Source: Arbacia lixula
Lineage: Eukaryota > Echinodermata > Echinoidea > Arbacioida > Arbaciidae
Assembly: GCA_963669155.1 (NCBI GenBank)
Contig: OZ022587.1
Location: 18,490,694-18,554,693 of the forward strand
Length of the DNA stretch: 64,000 nt
Direction: 5' to 3'
Part shown: positions 21,501 through 35,800 of the stretch, piece after piece
Numbering within the stretch: position 1 is the first letter of the stretch
How the letters are laid out: each line of letters begins with the position of its first letter
Position numbers and translations under genes: made by a program
The notes under the pieces: model-generated
What the model was told of the DNA's origin: nothing
Database searches by the model: none
Seen by the model: only the letters and a program-made list of their open reading frames with translations

Positions 21501-24500
21501 TATCCTTGTTTACATTTGAAACGTAACGACCATGTCCCTGGTCTATATTCATACACCTTCTTGTAACGCCCAGTGTATCGCCTCAAGGCATCACTGTGTG
21601 TATTGCAATCTCCGGTCTCTAGGCGACACTGTGTGTATTGCAATCTCCGGTCTCTAGGCTACAGGAATGGATATGTTTTGGACGACCCGTTCAAAACCTA
21701 CTCAAAATCTGGCAATTTTTTTTATCAAAATACCTTCAAAAGGGCTACCATGTCTTTAAAGTCGTCTTGGTACTCCATGAGCGACTCATGCGTCTGGTAT
21801 GTAGGTTTTATAGCCCTCGGCTGTTCGGCCACTTTTGTTATCTCTCGATCTGATACCCTACATGTAGGTATGTCGGTGAGGTTAGGTCTGTGCAAATAGT
21901 GTCTCGACTGCGTGTTTCATCTGCATGAAGATAAGAAAAATTACCAAAAACAATATCCCCAAAATAAGATAATATTTTTGAAAAACCTAGTAAATTAACG
22001 GCAATGAGCAAACATACTTGAAATTGATTAGTTTACCAATCTTGATAGAGAGCGGTAGCAAGGCCTAAATGTTGTTTGGTAACACCAGCCTTCCAAATAT
22101 TAATCCAGTATGCCAATGTCTTCGTGACGACCAAACCAAAAAAAAAGCAACATTATTACCAAAACATAATAGCTCGTAATGCTCATGTGCGACGAAACAT
22201 TTTAAGAAAGAGAAAATATTTTAAAGCATGCCTAGGGAGCAATAAAGTACCATTTGGGCGCCCCCCTCCCCCCCCCCCCCCCCCCCCTCACTGAATTAGC
22301 CTTGTTTTCAGGCTGTTGAACAATCCAGAGCCAGACTATAACACAGTGTCTATAGTGCTCACATTCAAGTCCAGTCACTTTTCCATTCTGCAATTTTCCC
22401 ATTATTTTGTCCCACATCCAGAGATTCGGCTTTCACTGACAGTCACCCCTTATTAATTTGGTGGGGCGTTTGCACCGCTTTTTGAACACATTCTTTCACC
22501 TCGCCCATTTCGTTCAAACCTCTATTCCGGTATCTATAATTTGACTCAACCATAATCTTCGTAAGTAATTTAAGCATCGCTTGTTTACATTAAGCAATGC
22601 GATACCGCAATTTTTTCGATAATGAAACCTTGATTTCTGATATCGCCCAAGAACATCGCTATCTCACTCATAACCTATAGAAGGCCCAGTCTCTATTGGA
22701 GGTTCGATCAAGGCAGCGGATTATCTTTTAGTGCTGGATTATCTCCCCGGATTAGACCCTGCATTCGTCACGTTCCTTCTCTATTTGTGCCAAAATAAGG
22801 TCGTACCATCTATTGTTGGTTTGTTATGGTTATTTTTTGTTATACTTTTTTAAACTGTTGCTTTGTAATTGAAACTGTGTGCTTGATACATGTCTTAAAA
22901 GGGTATGAAAATGGGGTTTCGATGAAACAAAAGCAATTGACGTTTAAAATACAAATTCAGCAAAAATACTTAAGATGAGCAGTTTTATTGAGCAAGGCGC
23001 AGAAATATAAACTGCCTTTTTTATTCAGAATGATATACATGTACCCCTTTTGCTACGCTGTGCGTTGTGGAATACACGTCATATCGTAGTGTTACAGTGT
23101 GATTAGCATATTTCAATGAACAAACATTAGCGGGCATTTCTCGACATAAGGAGTGGTGCGGTGTGGACCATAGCGGACTGCGGTTTCCAGTTTCCAGTTC
23201 TCAAACCGTATTTTCTTCGATTTTATATGTTTTTAACCAAATGTTATTGTTTGACCTGCAAAAGGGCTTTTTATGTATGTTGGGGAGAAGGAAACTGCTA
23301 CACTTGCTTGTGTGATGTCTGGGTGGCAACTGCCTTTATTGTGAGATAACACACACATATATATACTGTTACAAATGTGTATAAGTTGTACATATAGCCA
23401 TACATGTAGCCATTACATAAGCTGCTTTATGTGCTTGTGAAATTCCTCACTGGTGAAAAAAACATTGCGCAATGTACTGCACAGAAGATTCTGGAATGTG
23501 AGAAGACTCTGGCAGAGGATATTTACATGCAGGAATGTTGCAGCTAGCTGAGACTCATTAGCATAATAAAGGAGCTCAGATGGGCTAGTAATGACTCATC
23601 AGTGTAATCTAGGTCAGGTCAATATTGTTTGTCATGTTTACAAGCATAGGTACAGTATATGTACAATGGAGAGCTTACTAGATATATTGAGAAATCTCTA
23701 GAAGTACAAATAATAGAACCTTCTGGAATGTACAGTTTGTAGTATATATATGAGTTGTTTGAGATAGGAGCTCAGTTTTCATATCATCTTGCTCCAGTCA
23801 CCTGTGATAAGAGTAACCTGCATCTAAGATATTGTTGTGACCCTGGCTCAATACCTACCTGTGGATTTATACGAGGACTTTCTCTCCGTGGATAAATACC
23901 TGCCTGTTAAATAGCGCTTATGAGATCCTGCCTGTGAAAGCGTGAAAGCTCTGTGGATTAACATATGACCATCTTGGATCATCTATTTGGACTTGACTAT
24001 CTGGAATACCTGTTCTTCAGCGTACAACATTGGGATCAACATTGCGATCATAATTTGGGAATACTGGATCGGATTATCAACTGGACCATCAGCGAGAGCC
24101 GTGGATCCATTGGACTTCAATATCCTCCAGCACTGTAAGCTAATCTGTATCCATATATTGTAAAGTAAATTTATATACATGTACATGTATTGATGCATTG
24201 ATTTACTGAGAGTGAAAGCTTGTCTTCATTTTAAAAAGGGGAAAATACCCCATAATAAAGAACACATAAACTAAATATTGGTATCATTTTGTGCGATCCT
24301 TTCTGGCGTGAACTGATCGTAACAAAATTTGGGGGCTTGTCCGGGAAATGAACATTGTTAATAAGCCAACATTGTTCAAAATTCAGTGAAATTTTGGTCA
24401 TAACTTTGATTGATCTATCCTAGAATACATCAGGCAAGCTTTCACATATTCTGATTGTGTATGTTGTATACTGTGTACAATCATGAGTACTTTCGATGTT

Positions 24501-27500
24501 AAGGCGTTTGCCGAGAGGACAGATTTGTCCTACACAGATTTGGAAAGATTAAGAAAGTGTAATTTGATCGCTATTGCCCAACATTTGAATGTTGAATTGA
24601 CACAGGGTATGAAGAAGGCAGAGATACTTGATAGTGTAGCTAGTCACATGACAGTTAGACAACAAACCCAACCAGCTGAACAAACCCAAGCTATGGGTGG
24701 TTCAGATCAAACACAGCTTGAGCTTGCTAAAATGGAATTTGAAAGAGAGAAGATGAGATTAGAATTTGAAGAGAAAGAAAAACAAAGACAGCGCGAAGCT
24801 GAAAGAGAACAAAGACAGCGTGAAGCTGAAAGAGAACAAAGACAAGCAGAAATTGAAATGAAAAGACTAGAAATGGAGATGAAATTGCGTGAACTTGAAT
24901 TGTCACAGACTCATGCACAGGACAATAAGTCCCATACATTCGATGTGGCAAAGAATGTTCGTTTGGTGCCTAAATTTGAAGAGGATAGAGTCGACAAATA
25001 TTTTGTCTCATTTGAGAAAGTGGCTAGTGCGATGAAATGGCCACAGGAATTTTGGCCGATGCTTCTCCAAAGTGTTTTTGTTGGTAAAGCAGCAGACGTG
25101 TACTCATCTCTCTCAGCAGAACAGTCATGTAACTATGCTACTGTAAAGAAAGCAGTACTGAATGCGTACGAATTGGTACCGGAGGCGTACAGACAGAAAT
25201 TCAGAAATGCAAGCCGCAAGCCAGGTCAGACACACGTTGAGTTTGCTCGTGAAAAAGAAATGATGTTTGATAGGTGGTATGGTTCATTGAAAGTGGGGGA
25301 AGATTTTGATAGCCTCAGAGAGGTAGTGTTGTTGGAGGAATTCAAAAAGAATGTTGCCTCCAATGTGAGATCCCACCTAGATGATCACAAAATCACAGAT
25401 CTGAGAAAAGCAGCTCAAATGGCTGATGAGTACGAGCTAACTCACAAGAATGATAACAAACCACCATTCCGAAATTTCTCTGGTTATAGAGGTAAAAATC
25501 AGAATGAGGCACAAAAGAGTACTGGCCAAGCAAAAGATGCGCAAAGTAAAGGCGGCAATACTAGCAGTGGTTCACCTCCGGCATCCAAGAATCAGTCTGA
25601 CAATTCAGGTACTGCAAAACCACCTCCAACTTGCTTTCATTGTAACAAGAGGGGGCACTTAAAAGCCCAGTGCTGGAAATTGCAAAATAAGGAAAAGAAA
25701 GAAGTTGGGTTTGTCATGCCAAAAAGTGTCCTCCCAGAAGAAAGTGTCCCAGGTAGAGATAGACAGGTCATTGAAAATCGTCCATTCAATTTTGACGATA
25801 AACTTACGCAGGTTGATCGAAAATATCGTAGCTTTTTGTCTGAGGGAATAGTGGCCCCTAGTTCTTCTGGTGAGGCAGGTAAGCCAGTGGTTATCCTTAG
25901 GGATACAGGGTCCAATCAGACGTTGTTGGTGGAGGGTAGTGTGACTTTACCACCAGAGAGTGCATTGAATGCCAAGGCATTGATACAGCCTATTTTTGGC
26001 AGTTGTATCACCGTCCCCTTGTATAAGGTGGATTTGAAGTGTGACCTAGTTTCTGGTCCTGTTACTGTTGGGGTCATCCCAGAGTTGCCCATGCGGGGTG
26101 TAGATTGTTTGCTGGGTAATGACTTGGCTGGCGACAAGGTTGTTGCGTCACCAGGTGTTTCAGAGCAACCGGTTGAGGTTACTGAAGCTGAACAGTTACA
26201 GGTGAAGTTCCCAGGGATTTTTCCGGATTGTGTTGTGGTTTTGGAAAAACCAGTTGAGGTTCCGGAAACTGAGAACTTACAGGAAGAAGTACCGGGAATT
26301 TTCCCAGCCTGTGTTGTTACTAGGTCTCAGGCTCGTAGGGATGCGCACGATGATGCGGATTGTGTTGACGTGGAGGAGAATACTGGGGTTTGGTTGGCTG
26401 AAACCTTTTTCAAGGATTTGAATGAAGGGGGTGCTGTTTTAGGCTCCGAGGCTAGCAGTGGTGAGCTGTTTAGTAAGTCTTCCTTGGTTCAGGCACAACA
26501 GGCAGACATGGAATTGAAGGGCTTGTCTCAGACTGCGTGTTCTGAGGCTGAGGCTGTTAATGTCCCTGAGTGCTATTTTGTCAAAGATGACATTTTGATG
26601 AGGAAGTGGAGACCTCCCCTTAGGCCAGCTGATGAAGATTGGACTGTTGTCCATCAAATTGTTGTCCCTCCCTGTTATCGCAATGAGATTTTGAGAATTG
26701 CCCACGAGTTACCTGTTGGCGGCCATTTAGGTGTCAGAAAGACAAAAGATCGAATCATGAGGCATTTCTATTGGCCGAAGTTGAGTCATGATGTGGCTGA
26801 GTTTTGTAAAACTTGTCACACATGTCAGGTGGTTGGTAAACCACAGCCGTCGATCAAACCGGCACCATTGATTCCAATACCCGCATTTGATGAACCGTTC
26901 ACTCGGGTTCTAGTTGACTGTGTTGGCCCTTTGCCTAGAACTAGGTCAGGTCATAAGTTCCTCTTGACAATCATGGACATGTCTACCCGTTTCCCAGAGG
27001 CAATTCCACTCAGGAATATTACAGCCAAGACTGTAGTAGAGGCCCTAGTACAGTTTTTCACTAGGTATGGTCTGCCCAAGGAAATTCAGTCTGACCAGGG
27101 ATCCAATTTCATGTCAAACATATTTCAAGAGGTGATGTATCAGTTGGGTATCAAACAGCTGAAGTCGTCAGCTTACCATCCCCAATCTCAAGGTGCATTA
27201 GAACGCTACCATCAGACCCTGAAGACCATGATTAGGGCATATTGTGAGGAGCACCCTGAGGACTGGGATAAGGGCATCCCATGTTTGTTGTTTGCTACTA
27301 GAGACTCCCCGAATGAGTCAACGGGATTTAGTCCGTTTGAGTTGGTGTACGGTCACGAGGTTAGGGGCCCTCTTAAGCTCATAAAGGAGAGGTTCATGTC
27401 CCAGGATGATGATGTAAACCTCCTTGACTATGTGTCAAAGTTCCGTGAACGGTTGTTCAAGGCATGTGAGGTAGCTAGGGGACATCTAAAAACGTCCCAA

Positions 27501-30500
27501 GAAAACATGAAAAAGAAAGCAGACAAAAATGCTAAAGTGCGTACTTTCAAGCCTGGTGACAAAGTACTCGTGTTGCTACCATTACAGGGTGAGCCATTAA
27601 AGGCCAAGTTCAGTGGACCGTACTGTGTCAAAAAGAAATTGAATGATGTCAATTATGTGGTCGGTACTCCAGACAGGAGAAAAGATCAAAGGGTGTGTCA
27701 CGTGAACATGCTCAAAGAATACTTTGAGCGAGAGACTAGCCAGCCAGTTGGGGTGATACAGGTGGTGAACGATGAGGAGGTAGATGTGGTGGAATCAGAT
27801 GTGGACATGTCTGAATCTGATGTAAACATGAGTGAGCCACCAAGTGTCAGGCTGTCTAACACGGAGGTGTTAGGCAAAACACAGGACGTGTTGAGTTACC
27901 TCCCTGAAGATCAGAGAAAAGATGTAACTGATTTGTTGCATGAATTCGGGGACGTTTGCAAAGACAAAGTAGGTTGCACCCCACTGACTGTGCATGATGT
28001 TGATGTTGGAGATGCTAGACCAATCAAACAGCACCCATATCGGTTAAACCCCGATAAATTGGCGAAGGTTAGGGAGGAGGTTCAATTCATGTTAGAAAAT
28101 GACATAATAGAGCCAAGTCAGAGTAGTTGGAGTTCCCCTATCGTCATGGTACCAAAACCAGATGGTTCACAGAGATTCTGTATTGATTACCGGAAGGTAA
28201 ATGCAGTGAGTAAGACAGATTCATTCCCAATTCCCAGATTGGAGGACTGTATTGATAGGGTTGGTAACTCTGCCTTCGTCAGCAAGATAGACTTGCTTAA
28301 GGGCTACTGGCAAGTGCCAATGACCGACCGTGCAAAAGAAATATCTGCCTTTGCGACCCCAGATGGTCTGTTTCAGTGTAAGGTCATGCCTTTTGGGATG
28401 AAGAATTCGCCAGCGACCTTTCAAAGGTTGACCAATCATGTGATAGCCGGACTTGACCACTGTGTGGTGTACATTGATGACATTCTTGTGTTCTCGGACA
28501 CATGGAGTGATCACATCCAACACCTCAGACTACTGTTTGACAGGCTCCACAAAGCCAATCTTGTGATCAATCTTGCAAAGAGTGAATTTGCAAAGGCAAA
28601 GGTCACCTATCTCGGTCACATAGTCGGTCAAGGGCAAGTACTGCCAAGAGAAGCCAAGGTTGAAGCTATACTCAGCTTCCCCATCCCTCAAACAAAGAAA
28701 GAGTTGCTCAGATTTCTGGGTATGGCTGGGTTCTACAGAAAATTTGTGCCGAATTTTAGTACTGTAGTGAGCCCACTCACAAACTTGCTGAAAGGCAAAG
28801 TCAAGTACATCTGGTCAGATGAGTGCCAAAATGCTTTTGTGAAGTTGAAATCTATCATGGCAAATGAGCCGGTGTTGGCTGCACCCAATTTCTCCAAGCC
28901 CTTCAAAGTGGCTATTGATGCCAGTGATGTTGGTGTAGGGGCAGTTTTGCTCCAAGATGATGATGATGGCATAGAAAAGCCCGTGAGCTATTTCTCTAAG
29001 AAATTGAACAAGTACCAGAAAAAGTACTCAACAATTGAGAAAGAGGCACTCAGTATGATCCTTGCCCTTCAGCAGTTTGAAGTGTATTTGACCAACAGCA
29101 AAGGGGAGATAATCCTGTACACAGACCACAATCCCCTTGTCTTCCTGGATCGATTCAAAACCAAGAACAGTAGAATATTCAGGTGGAGTCTGCTGATCCA
29201 GCCCTATGCACTCAAAATTGTACATGTATCAGGCAAAAACAATGTCATAGCTGATGCATTGTCCAGAGTGTGAAAAAAAAAAACACAACAAAGAAGTAAT
29301 AAGTTTTGTCACAAGGTATGTGATTACGTGTAAATATGTTATTGAATCAGTATGATGACAAATGAAAATTGCCATATATCCAAAAGACTTTGGCAAAAAG
29401 ATTTTGAAGTTATTTTCATGTGGAAACATTCAGTGCAAGTAAGTGCCTTGCCGGTTGAGTATGGTATTGAAACTGTTTGTTTGTTATTGAAGAAATATTG
29501 TTTGGATAATACATGTCATCAAAATGGTTGAATAAGAAATTCAAAGTGACAAAATACTCAAGACAAGTTGTCAGGGTTAAATTATGAGTTATCATAGATA
29601 AGACATGGAAACATGATATTGTAAGTGTTCAAACATAAAAGGATAATTGTTCATAAGGCAGAGAATGTGAACATGTTTATTTAGGAAACTTTAAATGTTT
29701 GAAAATGTAAAAGAAAAATTTGCTACGGCAAAATTTTCTTTTTTCCATGGGGGAAAGTGTTACAAATGTGTATAAGTTGTACATATAGCCATACATGTAG
29801 CCATTACATAAGCTGCTTTATGTGCTTGTGAAATTCCTCACTGGTGAAAAAAACATTGCGCAATGTACTGCACAGAAGATTCCGGAATGTGAGAAGACTC
29901 TGGCAGAGGATATTTACATGCAGGAATGTTGCAGCTAGCTGAGACTCATTAGCATAATAAAGGAGCTCAGATGGGCTAGTAATGACTCATCAGTGTAATC
30001 TAGGTCAGGTCAATATTGTTTGTCATGTTTACAAGCATAGGTACAGTATATGTACAATGGAGAGCTTACTAGATATATTGAGAAATCTCTAGAAGTACAA
30101 ATAATAGAACCTTCTGGAATGTACAGTTTGTAGTATATATATGAGTTGTTTGAGATAGGAGCTCAGTTTTCATATCATCTTGCTCCAGTCACCTGTGATA
30201 AGAGTAACCTGCATCTAAGATATTGTTGTGACCCTGGCTCAATACCTACCTGTGGATTTATACGAGGACTTTCTCTCCGTGGATAAATACCTGCCTGTTA
30301 AATAGCGCTTATGAGATCCTGCCTGTGAAAGCGTGAAAGCTCTGTGGATTAACATATGACCATCTTGGATCATCTATTTGGACTTGACTATCTGGAATAC
30401 CTGTTCTTCAGCGTACAACATTGGGATCAACATTGCGATCATAATTTGGGAATACTGGATCGGATTATCAACTGGACCATCAGCGAGAGCCGTGGATCCA

Positions 30501-32768
30501 TTGGACTTCAATATCCTCCAGCACTGTAAGCTAATCTGTATCCATATATTGTAAAGTAAATTTATATACATGTACATGTATTGATGCATTGATTTACTGA
30601 GAGTGAAAGCTTGTCTTCATTTTAAAAAGGGGAAAATACCCCATAATAAAGAACACATAAACTAAATATTGGTATCATTTTGTGCGATCCTTTCTGGCGT
30701 GAACTGATCGTAACAATACACAGTACTGTACATCGATGTATGGGTCATGTCTTATGTAACAGTCTGGGGTGAGAAAGCTAGGGGAGAGAGAAGGTACAGG
30801 GGTAGAGTAAACAAACATATCTGATGGGGGAAGTAGTGGATAATCCCTGGTCGTGGGAATAAGAGAGTAGATAGGAACAGCTATGAACATCTGGTGCACT
30901 GATTTACAAACACAATAGGCTACCCTTTCCCCCTCGATGTAACCATGGCAACTATATCATGGCACAAAATGACGCTCTTATCTCCTCTGTATTGACACGA
31001 TTAATGTTCCTACGTTATTAATTAAACTCAAGTATTTCAGTTCGTTGTCTCATTCAACTTTTAAAAACACATTACACGCACATGTACTACAATCTTTCTC
31101 TATTAAATATCATATTGACTTCCGGTGGTATTCAACTCAAATATATTGTCATATTGTCATGTATTATGTGAAGACCAGCCTCCACCCCTTAACCCTTTAA
31201 GTGTGTCAGGCAATCTACCATTCTATGGGATTTGTGTACGTGTATTACGCCTGCAAAAATAATGGCATCAATGGCGCAATACGTGCTAATACTATGATAA
31301 TCTTGTATATAAAGTATTGTGCACTTAACATGCTTAATGAGTTTCTAATGACTATAGTTGTAAGATAAGTACAGGAAGGATTGGCAAATAGCAAATTCAA
31401 ATCAAAACGTCATATTGCACAGGAAACCATCATCTAGCATGTACATGGGAGCTATTTTATCAACAAACACGGCACAATCAGCATGATAAGCGCGCACAGT
31501 TTGATAAGACACATCCCGACATGATTCGACAGCTGACCTAGCCTGGCTCCAAGTCTGTTGGGTATTTCTTTCTCCGGGTCGTATGACATACGACTTGAAC
31601 AGTAGCCTGGCTTCCACAGGCTGTTGGGCACTTCTAAACCAACCTATTTGACTAAGGGGTCTGGCTACAGTAGACAGCTGTAAAAATCTCAGACCACAAT
31701 ATAGTTTATTTCTTAGTATGTAATCACAGTCATGCAGTTGCTTTTATGAAGGAAAATGATTTTTTTTAAACTGAAATTATCATGTTAATTTTCCGTACCT
31801 TTGGCCTATACGTCACCAAGGGTTACCTATAACTTACAAGCTACGCTTTTTTAGGTTCCCCTCCATAATAATTTGTACAATTCATTTTGCTGGCAGTTCA
31901 AGATAAACTGTCCTTATATATTTGTTTATACCTTGTTATTTCCTTGTATTCAATTGTATATCATTGTTAAAGATTATTATGGGAAAATAAATCAAATCGA
32001 ATCAAATCAAAATCAATCATTCTTCATTCCTTCCCCGGCTCGCTCAGAGATAGACTGAGAAAAAAGTAAAATGATACAGTGTCTGGTCTTAGATGACTAG
32101 GCTATATTTGTCTGTTAGGATCAGAAATATCCAAACGCTTGGAAGCCAGGCTGGAAGTAGGGGAGAATTATCACTGCTTTATAACAGACAAGAAAGTATA
32201 CGGATCATTATGTTAAACAACCTGGAAGTCGGACCACAACTGACCCGATTGCAGAGATATTTTTTTTTCTCTCGAGGTAACAGCACGAACGTTTCATAAT
32301 AATTTATATCAATTGGGAGAAAGACAGGAGGGACATAAATTTGAGGACATCTTAAAATGGCAGTAATATGTCATGTTTGCGTCTGACTTATGATCCGCCC
32401 ATCATCCACCGTCTGGAGTTTGTTATGTGGGTTTTCTTATTTCATACTTGCGATCAGAGATCAAAATGTGGGGGTGAGGAAGCAGTTCCCGGGAGAAATG
32501 TCACTTGAAAAATTTATCCCGCATCGACAATGGAAAACATGGTCAGAGGAAGGGAATTTAAATTGCATTTTTTTTGTTTTATTTACATGGGAGAGGCATA
32601 GAGAGACACACACACACAGAGACAGAGACAGAAACAGAGAGACAGAGCGATAGACAGAGAGACAGAAAGAGGCAGAGAGGGGGAGGGTGGGTGGGCAAAC
32701 AGGCAGACAGAGACAGGCAGAGAAACAGAGAGAAAAAGATAGATAGACAGACACATATATATATATAA

Positions 32769-32816
<48 letters not shown>

Positions 32817-35800
32817 AATAGACAACATGAGAAGTGGAGAGAGCGAAAGAGAGAGAGAGAGAGAGTGTGTGTGAGAGCGCGAAATACAGAGAGAGAGAGA
32901 GAGAGGGGGGGGGGGGAGAGAGGGAGGGGGGAGAGGGAGAGAGAGAGATGGAAAGATAGACACAGAGGTGGAGGATGGAAGAGAGACATGGGCAGGGAAG
33001 GGCTAAGGGAGTGGGAAAGGAAGAGGCATATCAGAAATGCGTGGGTGAGAAGGAGAGTCGTTTGTGAGGAGAGAAAGCTGAGAAAGACATCTGGAAATAT
33101 AAACATGTAGGTGAGACTATGTCGCATTTCGAGTGGAACATTTCAACATTTGCTGTTTTTCCTGTGACATACCATTCCGCGACAGAACACATGCTCTGTC
33201 TGGCAATGTTCATCAGACAAACAAAAAGGCAGGGTCATACAGACGATTGATTCGGGAATCAGGATCACCGGGTCTTCTAGGAGAGTGCTGATGGAAGATG
33301 AGTAATGAATGATAGACGGTGGAGTGGGATGAGGAGGGTGGGGGGGGGGGGGGGGGGAGGAGTGGGTGGAGGAGGAGAGGAGGAGGAGGAGGAGGAGGAG
33401 GAGGAGATCCGGGATACAGGATCGTCATGGAAGGGAAGGGTGCATAGGACATCGAGATCAGGAGGGGGGACAATGTCAGAGGATGGGAGAAAGAAACGAG
33501 AAAAATGAGAGAAAAAAAAAATAAAGGAAAGATGAAAAAGAGAAAGCGATAGGAGGCGGGTGAGGGGTATACGGGCGTTGAATGGGTGGATGTTGGGGTC
33601 AGGGCGTACAAATATTTATCTACTACTCAGTGTTTATTTGATTCACCCACTAGTTTTATATTGTTGCATTCCAGGCTGGAGGTAGCCTAGTAACTAGGCT
33701 GGAGGAAACAATAGTTCGGAATAAACATTACGATGTGTATATCGCCACCATCGCGGTGTCCCCAATGTCAGAATACTGTTTGGGGCACTAGTCGTGTCTT
33801 TGTGCGGTATGCCTGCTGCATCGAACTGGGTACACCGCGGTGGTGCCGATATGCACAGTCTAAACAATACCACTGTCTGCACCGCTGAGACATTCTTTGC
33901 AACGGTCATCATGGTACTACAAACACAAGTTTGTCTGGTACACAAAGTCATTAACTACTCTTAGCATACACTTACGTACACTAACTTTAAGGGAAAGTCC
34001 ACCCTAAAGTTATATTGGGTTTTTACTTACAGCAGAAAAAATGAAAGCAACACATTAGTGAACGTTTGACGAAAATCCGTCAACAGATACGAAAGTTGTG
34101 ACTTCAAAAGTTTTAAATTTGTGACGTCACTTGTGAGCTGCTCTCCCATTGTGTTTTGCTCTATGATTTCGTAAATTGCATTTTTTCTTTCTGTTCACAG
34201 AGACTGTGTGTGTAAAACAGGTGTCTAATAATATATAAAACGCACAGGTAAATGGTATATAGCCTATCCATTTGAGTAAATGGCATTTTTGTACAAAATA
34301 GTACACAACTCAAAGCGGGGTACCTCACAAAATTCAAAGCTCTGTTATCCTCCGACGGATTTTTCTTAAACCTTAACTAGTTTGTTAATTTCATGTTTCT
34401 GTTTCATTATAAGCAACTAAACTTAAAGTTGGACTTTTCTTTTAAACCTCTGGTATGTTTGATGTTTTGAAATGTTACGGGAAACGATTTTACCTTAAAA
34501 TATACCAATCAGTAGATCCATGTTTCAGCTATATTCGGATGATGTACAAGGATCCTCACCACCGGTTCCAATGTAGCCTTGTTCCCAGGCTGTGGAACAT
34601 TTTCAATTCAGAGAGGCTAGTACTCATAGTGCACTTTTATATCCCTCTCTTCTGTTTGGGTAGGGTGCATAGTTTAGGCGAGGTGAAGAACAACTCGAGT
34701 ATAATCAGTCTACTGCAGCCATACATCTTTATTAGTTTAGATTAAAAGGACAAACAGCCTGGAAGACAGGCTAGTGACACGAATGATCGTATACCAAGTA
34801 TCGTTAGCCTTTCTCCGCGATCGAGCATTCCTCCATGTCCATGTTTGTTCACAAGTCTACAAGTTGTTTCGGCGATAATGTTTCCCATCACTCACTCAAT
34901 GATATATCGATGTTGTCAGCAATGACCGCCTCCCTCTGTCTCTCTACCTTAGTTATCCATCCCTAATAAATGCTCGATATTGTATTATGTAAATATAGGC
35001 AAATGGAAGACTAAAACCATGCTCAACGCATGGTTAATTGATTGATTGATTGATCGATTAATTGATTGATTAGATAATGTTTTACTTCTAATTATTTTCT
35101 TTCTATGCATCGATTATGTACATATACATATATTATGGATCTCACTATCTATCGATTTATTTTTGTGTTTTTTTTATCCTGTATTCAATATGTATCTAAA
35201 AAAGAAGGAGTCACTTAAACATGAAAATCAGTGATTTTAACACTTTGTGGGCGACGTGCGACTTTTCTCACAATAATTCCCATAGAGCAGCAGTTTATAT
35301 ACGTGGTATTTACCCTCCTTACTCTCTTTTTTTTAGAAAGAAGGGGGAAAATATGTGTGTGTGGGAGGGGGAGGGTGTGTGTGTGTGTGGGGGGGGGGGG
35401 GGGGTTGTTGGTAGAGTTGAGGGCGCGTTGTTACGAATCTTTTCTCTGGGTCCCTTGCCCGATGTCTGTCTTTAAAACAGACCGAAAGCCCTGGCTGACA
35501 CATGGGGAAGCATGCCTGGTATGTCGCCGTGCACCATACCAGTATTCCGCCGCGCTCCTTCAATTTCTCGCCAAATCTCCCGGGACCAGCTGAGCCTTAG
35601 CCCATATTATACAACCCTATACCCTCCATGCTAAGGTTTAAAAGGCGGTAAGTGTGCGATAAAAAAAAAAAAAACGTCAACACAACGTTATCAATTTTGA
35701 ATCCATGGAACAAGCAAGGTATTTGTCTGAAAAAAAGTTTAACTTTACGTCTTTTCGACCTCACATATTCTACTTGATATGATGTAAGAAGTAACAGTAA

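Larger units (their letters stand above)
23367..30715 (+). mobile_element. Gmr1-like Ty3/gypsy LTR retrotransposon, complete
   Basis: This 7349-bp element has two 958-bp LTRs beginning TGTTAC and ending GTAACA, flanked by a 4-bp target duplication ATAC (23363-23366 and 30716-30719). It carries a tRNA-Pro-type primer binding site, one gag-pol frame and a polypurine tract before the 3' LTR. Domain order is Gag, protease, integrase, reverse transcriptase, RNase H. That order is usual for Ty1/copia but marks the Gmr1-like group within Ty3/gypsy; the RT and GPY-type integrase tail are gypsy-like. No envelope gene is visible. The LTRs differ at a single base and the frame is intact, so insertion was recent. 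It lies in the sense orientation in intron 1 of the GLIPR2-like gene. Confidence 0.96.

Noticed and set aside
23983..24198. 71-aa minus-strand frame, repeated at 30374-30589
   Set aside because: It lies within both LTRs; the duplication reflects the LTR, not a gene family.
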